This document shows, piece after piece, positions 52,874 through 61,414 of a stretch of DNA of 64,000 nt (position 1 is its first letter; each line of letters opens with the position of its first letter). The notes beneath the pieces were generated by a model. That model was not told where the DNA came from. It did no database searches and worked only from the letters and a program-made list of their open reading frames with translations. The stretch comes from Mycoplasmatota bacterium (GTDB lineage: Bacteria; Bacillota_I; Bacilli_A; Izemoplasmatales; Izemoplasmataceae): positions 1-64,000 of the forward strand of contig JAUVDP010000001.1 of the NCBI GenBank assembly GCA_030595255.1, given 5' to 3'. Position numbers and translations under genes: made by a program.

Positions 52874-53302
52874 ATGAATAAATATAAAGATCAAATTATT
52901 AAACTTACTCCACTTCAATATGAAGTAACTCAAGAAAGTGCGACAGAAAGACCTTTTAGTAATGAATATAATGATGAATATAGAGAAGGTATTTATTTAG
53001 ATATAGTATCAAAAGAAGTATTATTTTCATCACTTGATAAGTTTAACGGACATTGTGGATGGCCTTCATTCACTAAACCAATAAATAAAGAACAAGTAAT
53101 TGAAAAAGCTGATTATTCTCTTACTAGAACTAGAATTGAAGTAAGAAGTAGTGATGCTGATTCTCATTTAGGACATGTTTTTGATGATGGTCCTGATGGA
53201 AACTTAAGATATTGTATTAACTCAGCTAGTTTAGAGTTTGTACCTAAAGAAGAATTAATTGAAAGAGGATTTAAAAAATATTTAGAATTATTTAAAAAAT
53301 AA
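52874..53302 (+). CDS. msrB: Peptide-methionine (R)-S-oxide reductase MsrB
   Basis: A 142-residue enzyme that repairs oxidised methionine R-sulfoxide. The core [10 protein letters not shown], the substrate segment [13 protein letters not shown] and the catalytic Cys114 in [10 protein letters not shown] are intact. The paired CxxC zinc motifs found in many MsrB proteins are absent, which is also common; Cys61 is the likely resolving Cys. GAGGTGATT precedes the ATG; TATAAT at 52849-52854 may be its -10. Confidence 0.93.
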   Translation: MNKYKDQIIKLTPLQYEVTQESATERPFSNEYNDEYREGIYLDIVSKEVLFSSLDKFNGHCGWPSFTKPINKEQVIEKADYSLTRTRIEVRSSDADSHLGHVFDDGPDGNLRYCINSASLEFVPKEELIERGFKKYLELFKK

Positions 53303-53322
53303 AGGTTAAAGGAGCTATTTAG

Positions 53323-54074
53323 ATGGAAAAAAATAGAATTAATGAGCTAAATAAGCAAGGTAGAGAAATGCTTAAACCTAATTGGGATGATCTTAAAACA
53401 AGAGAAACTCCTAGAGGGCTTGGAGTAATTGCCCTGATGTAGTTAAAGATTATGATAAAGAATCTATAATTATAGAACTTAAGAAAGAAGAAATAAAAAA
53501 TATTAGTTCAAAAACTCTTCATGAAGTTATTGAAAGTAGACGTAGTTTAAGAAAATATCAGGATGTTCCTTTAAATATGGATCAACTATCATATTTATTT
53601 TATGAGACATCTCGATTATTCTATATAGAAAAAGGTAGAAGTTATAGAGTTTACCCAACTGGTGGAGCAACTGCAAGTTTAGAAACTTATGTATATATAA
53701 ATAAAGTAGAAGGTCTTAAAAAAGGAATGTATCGTTATTTACCAGTACCTGGTGATTTAATGTTTATGTATAATAACCTGGAATTGGAAGATAAAGTAAA
53801 TAAAGCGATTAAAAGACAGTTACGAGGAGGGGCAGCAGTATTTTTCTGGACTACTATCCCGTATAGAACTGAACATAAATACTCTTTTACTTCACATAAG
53901 ATGATTGCTATGGAAGCTGGACACGCTTGCCAAAACTTATCTTTAGCAAGTGAAGCTATTGATTTTGGTTGTGTAGCAATTTCTGCATATAACCAAGAAC
54001 AGTGCGATAAACTATTAAAAGTTGATGGTGAAAATGAGTTTTGTATTTATTTAGCTGTGGTTGGTAAAAAGTAA
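53323..54074 (+). pseudogene. SagB-type nitroreductase, frameshifted
   Basis: An ATG at 53323 with AAAGGAG upstream opens a frame (MEKNRINELNKQGREML...) that hits TAG at 53440. The continuation is in the -1 frame: CPDVVKDYDKES from 53430, then SRRSLRKYQDVPLN and the nitroreductase body to 54074, with GHACQNLSLASEAI and a C-terminal AISAYNQEQCDKLL typical of SagB/ThcOx FMN-dependent oxidoreductases. Both frames are open only at about 53415-53439, so the lesion lies there (loss of one base or gain of two). An in-frame ATG at 53577 has no binding site and would lack the start of the fold. A sequencing error or rare programmed shift cannot be excluded. Confidence 0.8.
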
Positions 54075-54084
54075 AGAAATTAAT

Positions 54085-54117
54085 AAACAAGGTTATTTAC
54101 AAAATACCTTGTTTTTT
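54085..54117 (+). terminator. Terminator after the nitroreductase pseudogene
   Basis: Arms AAACAAGG and CCTTGTTT extended by TATTT/AAATA with one bulged T, then a T tract. Confidence 0.85.
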
Positions 54118-54142
54118 AGTAGAAAAAAGAAGTAGTTTCTTA

Positions 54143-54148
54143 TATAAT
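54143..54148 (+). promoter_or_regulatory. Probable -10 box of mutL
   Basis: TATAAT at 54143-54148, 26 bases before the mutL start at 54174; -35 not evident. Confidence 0.4.
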
Positions 54149-54173
54149 AGAAATGTTAGAAAGAAGTGATAAT

Positions 54174-55940
54174 ATGGGAAAAATAATACAACTAGATGAT
54201 AATTTATCGAATTTAATCGCCGCAGGTGAAGTAGTTGAAAATATGGCAAGTGTTGTTAAAGAGCTTGTTGAAAATTCAATTGACGCGGAAAGTAAAAATA
54301 TAAAGATAGATTTACTTGAATCTGGATTAAATGAAATTAAAGTAACTGATGATGGAACTGGTATGAGTCAAGAAGACATGAGAATGTCTATTAAAAGACA
54401 CGCAACTTCTAAAATAAGAACTAGTAATGATTTATATCATATTGGTACTTTAGGTTTTAGAGGAGAAGCTATTCCTTCTATAGCTTCAGTTTCTCATTTT
54501 GAAATTATAAGTAGTCTTGGTGAATCAGGATATCGATTATTTTATTTAAAGGGAGACCTTAAAGAAGAAGGTAGTAGTATTCCAAGAAAAGGTACTTCTA
54601 TTTCTGTAAGATATTTATTTTATAATACTCCTGCAAGATTAAAGCACTTGAAAGCTAGTAATACAGAATTATCATATATTATTGATTATGTTAATAAGAT
54701 GGCTTTATCACATCCAGAGATTTCTTTTGTTCTAACTAATAACAGAAAAACATTGTTCCACTCTACAGGATCTAATGATCATTTAAGAGTTTTATCAAAT
54801 ATCTATTCATTAGATATTGTTAAAAACATGGTTATATTTGAAAATAAAAATCAGTACTTTAAAGTAAGTGGGTATTTAACTAAACCAATGTTTAATCGTT
54901 CTTCAAGAAATCATATTACAATTATTGTAAATGGTAGAGTAATTAAAAATAATAAGATAATTAACGCTGTAACTGAGGGATTTAGAACATATTTACCTAT
55001 TGGTAAATATCCAATAGTTTTATTAAAAATAGATTTAGATCCTTTACTTATTGATGTAAATATACATCCTCAAAAACTAGAAGTTAAATTTACAGAAGAA
55101 AGAATGTTGTTAAGTTTAATTACAAAAACAATTAATGAAAAATTAGGGACTTTATCTTTGATTCCTGAAATGAAAGAAGAAATTAAAGCTCCTCAAAACT
55201 TTAAATATGAAAAACTTAACTTAAAAGAAACTACAGAAGAAAATCCAAGTCTAGTAAAAGAGGATTTTAAAAACTATATAGATGATTTAGTAGATAAAAA
55301 AATAAAACAAGATATCTTAGATTCATATAAAACAGAAGAAGAACAAATAGAAATCAAGAAACTACCTGAGCTAGAATATATTGGGCAATTACTCGGTACA
55401 TATTTAATATTCCAAAACGAAGAAGGAATGTATATTATGGATCAACATGCCGCAGCTGAGAGAGTTAGATATGAACTTTATTATAAGCGAATGTCCGAAC
55501 CTAAAATTGAGACATACGAATTATTAATTCCAATTACTCTAAATTTATCTAATAGTGAAGTATTTGAGCTTAAAGATAAATTTAATATTTTCGAACCACT
55601 AGGTGTTAAATTTGAAATTAACGAAGTTCAATCAATAGATATAACACAAGTTCCTACTTGGTTTATTGAAGGATATGAAGGTATATACACAGAAGAAATA
55701 GTTAGATACGTGCTTGAAGGCAAAGATATAACTATTGGACAAGTAAAAGATTCTTTAGCTAAAAATTTATCATGTAAACATTCTATTAAAGCTAATAAAT
55801 TTATTAATAAGAACGAAGTTAAGAAATTATTATTAGATTTAGATAACTGTACAAATCCTTTTACCTGCCCTCATGGTAGACCAACAATAATCAATTTCAC
55901 AGTAACTGATATTGAAAAAATGTTTAAAAGGATAATGTAA
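54174..55940 (+). CDS. mutL: DNA mismatch repair endonuclease MutL
   Basis: A 588-residue GHKL ATPase/endonuclease. N-terminal motifs IAAGEVVE, ELVENSIDA, DDGTGM and TLGFRGEA are intact. The C-terminal nuclease motif DQHAAAER is at about 423-430, with metal-site partners CKHSIKANKF and CPHGRP, so this is the nicking type found in organisms without MutH. ATG 54174 follows AAGAAGTGATAAT; an in-frame upstream ATG at 54153 overlaps that. Overlaps miaA by one base. Confidence 0.95.
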   Translation: MGKIIQLDDNLSNLIAAGEVVENMASVVKELVENSIDAESKNIKIDLLESGLNEIKVTDDGTGMSQEDMRMSIKRHATSKIRTSNDLYHIGTLGFRGEAIPSIASVSHFEIISSLGESGYRLFYLKGDLKEEGSSIPRKGTSISVRYLFYNTPARLKHLKASNTELSYIIDYVNKMALSHPEISFVLTNNRKTLFHSTGSNDHLRVLSNIYSLDIVKNMVIFENKNQYFKVSGYLTKPMFNRSSRNHITIIVNGRVIKNNKIINAVTEGFRTYLPIGKYPIVLLKIDLDPLLIDVNIHPQKLEVKFTEERMLLSLITKTINEKLGTLSLIPEMKEEIKAPQNFKYEKLNLKETTEENPSLVKEDFKNYIDDLVDKKIKQDILDSYKTEEEQIEIKKLPELEYIGQLLGTYLIFQNEEGMYIMDQHAAAERVRYELYYKRMSEPKIETYELLIPITLNLSNSEVFELKDKFNIFEPLGVKFEINEVQSIDITQVPTWFIEGYEGIYTEEIVRYVLEGKDITIGQVKDSLAKNLSCKHSIKANKFINKNEVKKLLLDLDNCTNPFTCPHGRPTIINFTVTDIEKMFKRIM

Positions 55941-56824
55941 TGATTATCGTTATTATAGGACCAACAGGAATAGGTAAAACAAAGTTATCTCTAGCGCTTG
56001 CTAAACACTATAATACTGAGATAATCTCAGGTGATAGTGTTCAAGTATATAAAGGATTAAATATAGGTAGTGCTAAAATAAAAGAATCTGAAATGAATGG
56101 AATAAAACATCATTTGATTGATATTTTAGAACCAACTGAAGATTTTTCTGTTGCACTTTTTCAGCGTATTGTTAGGGAAAAAATAAAAGACTTTGAAGAT
56201 AGAGGAATAAACCCTTTAATAGTTGGTGGAACTGGTCTTTATATTAAAAGTGTTCTTTATGATTATAATTTTTCTAATTCATCAAGAGATAGATCACTTG
56301 ATGAATTTTATAAAGATTTATCAAATGAAGAATTACATAATATCTTAAAAGAAAAAGACTATGAATCTTCTTTAAATATTCATATGAATAATAGAAAAAG
56401 AGTATTACAGGCAATCTCTAGATCAAAAGATAATAAAGTCTCAGATAATAAAAACAAAGATATTGCTTTATATGATTTCAAAATAATTGGATTAACATTA
56501 AATAGAGATGAACTATATGAAATCATTAATAATAGAGTTGATTTAATGATTGAAGAAGGACTTATTAAAGAAGTAAAAGATTTATATGATAAAGGTATTC
56601 GAAGTAATAGTGTAAGTGCGATTGGATATAAGGAACTATATACCTATTTTGATGATGAATATACATTAGAAGAAGCAATAGATAAGATAAAACAACATTC
56701 AAGAAACTTAGCAAAAAAGCAATTAACTTTCTTTAATAATCAGTTTGATGTGAGTTGGATAAATGTTGATTTAGATAATTTTGAAAATACGATAAAAAAG
56801 GCTTTAACCATTTTGGATAAATAA
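55940..56824 (+). CDS. miaA: tRNA dimethylallyltransferase MiaA
   Basis: A 294-residue enzyme that adds dimethylallyl to A37 of tRNAs reading UNN codons, the substrate for MiaB. P-loop GPTGIGKT at 7-14, SGDSVQVYKGL and GGTGLYI are present, and the C-terminal AIGYKEL segment is typical. Slightly shorter than usual (300-315). TAATG coupling with mutL; the mutL-miaA order is as in many Firmicutes. Confidence 0.95.
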   Translation: MIIVIIGPTGIGKTKLSLALAKHYNTEIISGDSVQVYKGLNIGSAKIKESEMNGIKHHLIDILEPTEDFSVALFQRIVREKIKDFEDRGINPLIVGGTGLYIKSVLYDYNFSNSSRDRSLDEFYKDLSNEELHNILKEKDYESSLNIHMNNRKRVLQAISRSKDNKVSDNKNKDIALYDFKIIGLTLNRDELYEIINNRVDLMIEEGLIKEVKDLYDKGIRSNSVSAIGYKELYTYFDDEYTLEEAIDKIKQHSRNLAKKQLTFFNNQFDVSWINVDLDNFENTIKKALTILDK

Positions 56825-56839
56825 TAATAAGGTGATTTT

Positions 56840-57946
56840 ATGATTTTAGAAATAGTCCGTGCATTTGGATTTATATTTATCGCTGAGATGGGCGATAAAT
56901 CACAAATACTTGCGATGGCATTCGCAACTAAATATGATGTAAAAAAAGTTCTTCTAGGAATATTCTTAGGAGCTTTTTTAAACCATAGTATAGCTGTATT
57001 ACTAGGTAGTTTATTTAATCAAATAATCCCTGTAACAGCCATTTCTATAATAGCTGGACTTGCGTTAATAATATTTGCTTTATGGAGTTTAAAACTAAAT
57101 ACAGATGATGATACAGTGAAGAAAAAAGTGAAATATGGTCCAGTAATCACAGTGGCGATAGCTTTCTTTATTGGTGAACTTGGAGACAAAACACAATTAG
57201 CTGCAATTACTTTATCAGCTAGTTCAGAGTACCCACTATATGTATTAATTGGTACTGTTTCAGGAATGTTTGTAACAGGTGCACTCGCAATATATGTTGG
57301 TATAAAATTAGGTAGTAAAATACCTGATTTCTTTATGAAACTCGGTGCTGCATTCATTTTCTTTATTTTTGGATTTATTAAGTTATATTCAAGTATACCA
57401 GTTGAATTAAGTGAACCTTATTTTACTATTCCGTTTACAATAGGAATATTATTACTTGGATATATTATCTTTAAACCTTCAATAGAATTAAGAAAACAAG
57501 GTATACCTACTAAGCTACAAAGAACAGCTAATGAGTTGCATGGATACTATTACGATATGGTTAGTAGATTGGAAGAAATCTGTCTTAGCGTTGATGTTTG
57601 TGGTGTTTGTTCAGGAAGTAGTTGTTTGGTAGGATATACTAAGATGATTGTAAAAAAAGCAATAAATGGTGAAGATATTGACTTAAAATATTTTGAAATA
57701 CTAAATAACAGTAAAATATTTGATATAGACAAAATTATTGAAAGTTTAAGTCTTACATTGGATTTATTAAAAGAAGATCCATGTAAAGAAGATTATATTC
57801 CAATACATCAAGCACGTAATAATTTTGAAACAATTCTTTTAGGTAGTTATATAAAAGAGTTTATTAACTTAGAAGAATATCTTAAAAAAATAGATAAACT
57901 AGATAGAAGTTTAGCTAAGAAGTTAAAAAGACAAAATAGGATATAA
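56840..57946 (+). CDS. UPF0016 (Gdt1/MneA-like) cation transporter with extra C-terminal domain
   Basis: A 368-residue protein. Residues 1-210 are a six-helix UPF0016/TMEM165 unit with both signature motifs, EMGDKS at 16-21 and ELGDKT at 113-118; bacterial relatives export Mn2+ and eukaryotic ones exchange Ca2+/Mn2+. Usual length is about 190-230. Here a soluble domain of about 150 residues follows, with Cys248, Cys254, Cys257, Cys262 and Cys315, including CGVCSGSSC, which could bind a metal. It is 15 bases after miaA with AAGGTGATTTT before the ATG. Confidence 0.85.
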   Translation: MILEIVRAFGFIFIAEMGDKSQILAMAFATKYDVKKVLLGIFLGAFLNHSIAVLLGSLFNQIIPVTAISIIAGLALIIFALWSLKLNTDDDTVKKKVKYGPVITVAIAFFIGELGDKTQLAAITLSASSEYPLYVLIGTVSGMFVTGALAIYVGIKLGSKIPDFFMKLGAAFIFFIFGFIKLYSSIPVELSEPYFTIPFTIGILLLGYIIFKPSIELRKQGIPTKLQRTANELHGYYYDMVSRLEEICLSVDVCGVCSGSSCLVGYTKMIVKKAINGEDIDLKYFEILNNSKIFDIDKIIESLSLTLDLLKEDPCKEDYIPIHQARNNFETILLGSYIKEFINLEEYLKKIDKLDRSLAKKLKRQNRI

Positions 57947-57959
57947 TTTTGTCTTTTTT
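57925..57959 (+). terminator. Terminator after the UPF0016 gene
   Basis: Arms AAAAAGACAAAAT and ATTTTGTCTTTTT with a short loop; the stop codon lies in the loop side. Confidence 0.85.
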
Positions 57960-57982
57960 ATATAGAAATACGAAGTAATTAT

Positions 57983-57991
57983 TGATATAAT
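57983..57991 (+). promoter_or_regulatory. Extended -10 promoter of the acyltransferase gene
   Basis: TGATATAAT at 57983-57991, 20 bases before the start codon; -35 unclear. Confidence 0.5.
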
Positions 57992-58011
57992 AGAAAAAAG
58001 AGGTGTATTGT

Positions 58012-59172
58012 ATGGAAAAAGCATTTAAAGAGAAGTTTTCTAATTTTGCTGTAAGAATGGTTAAACCAATTATAAATATGTTACTTAGAAAAGAACTCCA
58101 TGTTGTTACTAATGGAGATAAAATTACACGGGATAGAGATCCTTTTATTCTTATATCTAATCACTTTAATACTTGGGATAGTTTTGTAGTAATGCAAAAC
58201 ATTGATTACAATATTAGATTTGTTTCTACTGAAATGACTTTTGTAGATAAAAGCAAAAAATGGGGTATGACTGTTTTAGCTAGAGTTATTCCTAAAAGAG
58301 TTGGTAAAGTAGATGTTGTTGCTACTAGAAAAATATTAGATTATCTTGAAAATGGATATGCTGTTGGACTTTTCCCTGAAGGAGATAATACTTTTTATGG
58401 GGAAACACTAGGGATTTTTAAATCAAGTGGTAAATTACTAAAAAAAGCTGGGGTTGATATTGTATTAGTTAAACAAGAAGGTGGATATTTATCTCAACCT
58501 AGATGGGCAGATAACTTTGCTAAAATGGGTGTAATACATACAAATACACAAACTTTAATTACTAAAGAAGAACTAAAAGAATTAACTCCTTCTAAGATAA
58601 ATAAAATAATTACAAAAGCAATCTATAATAACGATTATGATTTCCAAAGAGAAAGAATGATTAAATTTGAAAGAGATGCTAGAGCTGAAGGTATTGAAAG
58701 ATTGTTATATTACTGTCCGAATTGTAATAGCTCAATGACAGTCTTTGGTAAAGATGATGATATTTATTGTTCTAAATGTGGAAAGATTGGACATATTAAT
58801 GAATTTGAATTTATTGAAGATAACAAATTTGATAATTTAGTAGATTGGAATAAATATCAATATAAACACATTGAAGAAGTTATTGCTTCTGAATTTGTTT
58901 TTGTTACTACATTAAACTTAATTAATACTGATAATTATAGAAGTATTAAAATTGGTGAATATAAAGTAAGATATAAAGATAAAGTACTCACATTTATTGA
59001 TAAGAATTCATCATATAAATTTGAACTTGAAAAAATCAAGTACCCCGTTAATACCATGAGAAATAGTTTTAGTTTTGATTATGGAGAAGAGACATATAAT
59101 CTAACAGAGATTAGACATCAGTTTGTATTATTTGAAATGTGTCGATTCCTAAATGGTGATTATAAACAGTAG
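58012..59172 (+). CDS. PlsC-type acyltransferase fused to a zinc ribbon
   Basis: A 386-residue protein. Residues about 1-200 are a PlsC/1-acylglycerol-phosphate acyltransferase-like domain with the catalytic pair His51 and Asp56 (NHFNTWD) and FPEG at 121-124. After it, Cys235, Cys238, Cys253 and Cys256 (CPNC...CSKC) form a zinc ribbon, followed by about 110 residues that look like a PH or beta-rich domain. Most PlsC proteins are about 240 residues and lack these parts. ATG 58012 follows AGAGGTG. It starts a three-gene cluster with a PH-like protein and a lipoprotein. Confidence 0.8.
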   Translation: MEKAFKEKFSNFAVRMVKPIINMLLRKELHVVTNGDKITRDRDPFILISNHFNTWDSFVVMQNIDYNIRFVSTEMTFVDKSKKWGMTVLARVIPKRVGKVDVVATRKILDYLENGYAVGLFPEGDNTFYGETLGIFKSSGKLLKKAGVDIVLVKQEGGYLSQPRWADNFAKMGVIHTNTQTLITKEELKELTPSKINKIITKAIYNNDYDFQRERMIKFERDARAEGIERLLYYCPNCNSSMTVFGKDDDIYCSKCGKIGHINEFEFIEDNKFDNLVDWNKYQYKHIEEVIASEFVFVTTLNLINTDNYRSIKIGEYKVRYKDKVLTFIDKNSSYKFELEKIKYPVNTMRNSFSFDYGEETYNLTEIRHQFVLFEMCRFLNGDYKQ

Positions 59173-59180
59173 GTGAAGAT

Positions 59181-59591
59181 ATGAAATATGATATGAAAAT
59201 AGATTTATGGATCAAATTATTATTTCTTATGTCAATAGGAATATTGATTGGTCCTTTATTAGTAATGCCAAGTGGAGAAATAATATTTTATGTAGCTACT
59301 ATATTTCCAATTATAGGAGTAGTTATTTGGTTATTACTTGGGTCTTATTATGAACTTCAAGATGAAGAATTATTAATGAAATTAGGTCCTTTTTCAGGAA
59401 AGGTACCTTATAAAAATATTAAATCAGTTTCTTTATCTAACAATTGGTCTTCTTCATGGGCTATGTCTATGAAAAGAGTATTGATTCAAGTACATACAAA
59501 AACCATGTTTAAAGGTGATGTTCAAGTTGGACCGGTAGATAGAGAAGAATTTATGGACGCACTTATTAGAAGATGTAGGAATTTAGACTAG
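59181..59591 (+). CDS. Small membrane protein with PH-like domain
   Basis: A 136-residue protein with two N-terminal membrane helices (about 10-30 and 34-55) followed by a cytosolic beta-rich part with VPYKNIKSVSLSNNWSSSWAMSMKR, a pattern of bacterial PH-domain (bPH_6/DUF1200-like) proteins. Function unknown. It starts 8 bases after the acyltransferase gene with TAGGTGAAG, so they are likely co-expressed. Confidence 0.65.
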   Translation: MKYDMKIDLWIKLLFLMSIGILIGPLLVMPSGEIIFYVATIFPIIGVVIWLLLGSYYELQDEELLMKLGPFSGKVPYKNIKSVSLSNNWSSSWAMSMKRVLIQVHTKTMFKGDVQVGPVDREEFMDALIRRCRNLD

Positions 59592-59617
59592 ATGGAAAGA
59601 AATATGAAGGTGAAACA

Positions 59618-60181
59618 ATGATTAAAAAGGTTAGTTTATTATTCACAGTAATTTTAATGATATTCGTTACTGGGTGTGAAGAAGAAGAAACAAATAAAAA
59701 TATTATGTTTAATAACGAAGAACTTACGTATATAAATGTATTAGATAATGGATATACGTTATATCGTTCAAGTAATGCTGATTTAGAAGCTAAGTTAATT
59801 GATAATGAAATAATTAATGCATCTTATTTAAAAGATGATGATGTATATTTGATTACTGGTGAGATTGATAGTTTTGTAATAAGTAAAAATGGTTCAACAG
59901 TTTTAACTTGTTCAGGAGAAGAACTTGTTTGTAGTGGTATTGAGAATTTAGAATTTAAAGATGATGTATCTACTATATATGATGAATTACATGTAAAAGA
60001 TACTTATACATTTCAAATTATAGGTTCTATTATTGTTTTAATATCGATTGTAATTTTCGCGATACCTTTAAAACTTTTAGAAGTATTTAAAAAGAATGCT
60101 AAAAGTAATTATTTGTTACCAATTAGAATATTTGCAATGATATTATTTTTAATAGGGTTTACAATTATTTTTACACTATAA
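59618..60181 (+). CDS. Unknown lipoprotein with two C-terminal membrane helices
   Basis: A 187-residue protein not recognised. It begins with a signal peptide and lipobox VTGC (Cys20), continues with an acidic domain of about 105 residues, and ends with two membrane helices (about 132-151 and 168-186) joined by a short basic cytosolic loop (LKLLEVFKKNAKSN). The combination of a lipid anchor and two helices is unusual. AAGGTGAAAC precedes the ATG. Last gene of the acyltransferase cluster. Confidence 0.65.
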   Translation: MIKKVSLLFTVILMIFVTGCEEEETNKNIMFNNEELTYINVLDNGYTLYRSSNADLEAKLIDNEIINASYLKDDDVYLITGEIDSFVISKNGSTVLTCSGEELVCSGIENLEFKDDVSTIYDELHVKDTYTFQIIGSIIVLISIVIFAIPLKLLEVFKKNAKSNYLLPIRIFAMILFLIGFTIIFTL

Positions 60182-60185
60182 AGTT

Positions 60186-60215
60186 AAGAGAAATGCTTAT
60201 GCATTTCTCTTTTAT
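60186..60215 (+). terminator. Terminator of the acyltransferase cluster
   Basis: Arms AAGAGAAATGC and GCATTTCTCTT with a TTAT loop and T tail. Confidence 0.9.
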
Positions 60216-60274
60216 TATGCTTATCTTTAGAGTAAAAATATTATAAATGGTATTCTTAAGTTAGAGGTGGTACT

Positions 60275-61381
60275 ATGAATAAAATATTTAAAGAATTTAG
60301 ATTTGGACATGGGGCACTACTAAGAAACAGACTGGTTTTAGCACCAATGACAACGTATTCTAGTAATGAAGACTTAACACTTTCACAAGAAGAGGAAGTT
60401 TATTATAAATCAAGATCTAAGGGAATGGGTATGGTTATTACTGCAGCAACTGCGGTTAATAAAAATGCTCAAGCATTTAAGCTTCAAATAACAGCAAGAG
60501 ATGAAAGATACCTAGATTCAATGAGAAGATTAGCAACAGCTATTAAAAGTGAAGGTGCTCTTGCAATATTGCAACTTCATCATGGAGGAAGAATGAATGT
60601 TCCTGGTTTATATCCAAATCAGGATATAGTATGTCCTTCATGTGTTAAAGCTAATAGAGATTATGCTGTTGAACCTAGAGAATTAAAAACAAGTGAGGTT
60701 TACGATATTATAGATGACTTTGTTAGATCATCTAAAATAGCGATTGATGCAGGGTTTGATGGAATAGAACTTCATGGAGCAAATACTTATTTACTTCAAC
60801 AATTCTTTAGTCCTCATTCCAATTTAAGAGATGATGAATTTGGTGGTAGTATTGAAAAAAGAATGAAGTTTAGTAAAACATTAGTAAAAAAAATGATTGA
60901 ACTAAGAAAGAAACACGCAAAAAAAGAGTTTATTATTGGATATCGATTTTCACCTGAAGAAATAGAAAATCCTGGTATAACACTAAGTGATACACTATTA
61001 CTTGTTAATGAATTAGCTTCAAAAGACATTGATTATTTACATGTATCTTTAGGTAATTATAAAGCTACATCATTAAGAGATAAAACTGATAAAGAATTAA
61101 TAGTTAAGAAATTACAAAATGTTATAAATGGTAGAGTTCCATTAATTGGAGTAGGACATTTAGAATGTTTAAATGACTTAGAAGAGGCATTTAATCTTGG
61201 TTATGATATGTTAGCTTTAGGACTTATTGCTTTATCAGATAACAATGTTGTAGAAAACTTTAAGAATAATTTAGAACCTAACAAAGTATTTAGAAGAGAA
61301 GATCAACTTCCTACTAATATGTATGATAGAATTAAGAAATGGGATGATTCTCTTTTAGATAGAGGATATTCATTTGAGTAA
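60275..61381 (+). CDS. NADH:flavin oxidoreductase/old yellow enzyme family
   Basis: A 368-residue TIM-barrel flavoprotein of the OYE family. Features: N-terminal LRNRLVLAPMTT, the FMN-binding QLHHGGR, the substrate-binding HGAN (about residues 167-170), LLQQFFSPHSNLRDDEFGGSIEKR split around the conserved Asn-Arg region, and GVGHL near the C-terminus. It lacks a C-terminal iron-sulfur/FAD extension, so it is a simple OYE such as YqiG rather than a dienoyl-CoA reductase. Natural substrate unknown. GAGGTGG precedes the ATG. Confidence 0.9.
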   Translation: MNKIFKEFRFGHGALLRNRLVLAPMTTYSSNEDLTLSQEEEVYYKSRSKGMGMVITAATAVNKNAQAFKLQITARDERYLDSMRRLATAIKSEGALAILQLHHGGRMNVPGLYPNQDIVCPSCVKANRDYAVEPRELKTSEVYDIIDDFVRSSKIAIDAGFDGIELHGANTYLLQQFFSPHSNLRDDEFGGSIEKRMKFSKTLVKKMIELRKKHAKKEFIIGYRFSPEEIENPGITLSDTLLLVNELASKDIDYLHVSLGNYKATSLRDKTDKELIVKKLQNVINGRVPLIGVGHLECLNDLEEAFNLGYDMLALGLIALSDNNVVENFKNNLEPNKVFRREDQLPTNMYDRIKKWDDSLLDRGYSFE

Positions 61382-61384
61382 TAA

Positions 61385-61413
61385 AAAAAAGACATTTTGA
61401 AAATGTCTTTTTA
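61385..61413. terminator. Bidirectional terminator between convergent genes
   Basis: Arms AAAAGACATTTT and AAATGTCTTTTT with a GA loop, flanked by A and T tracts. Confidence 0.9.
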
Positions 61414-61414
61414 T

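Noticed and set aside
53577-54074. A separate short nitroreductase gene starting at 53577
   Set aside because: No ribosome binding site at that ATG, and the conserved SRRSLRKY start of the fold lies upstream in the same frame; better read as the 3' part of a frameshifted gene.
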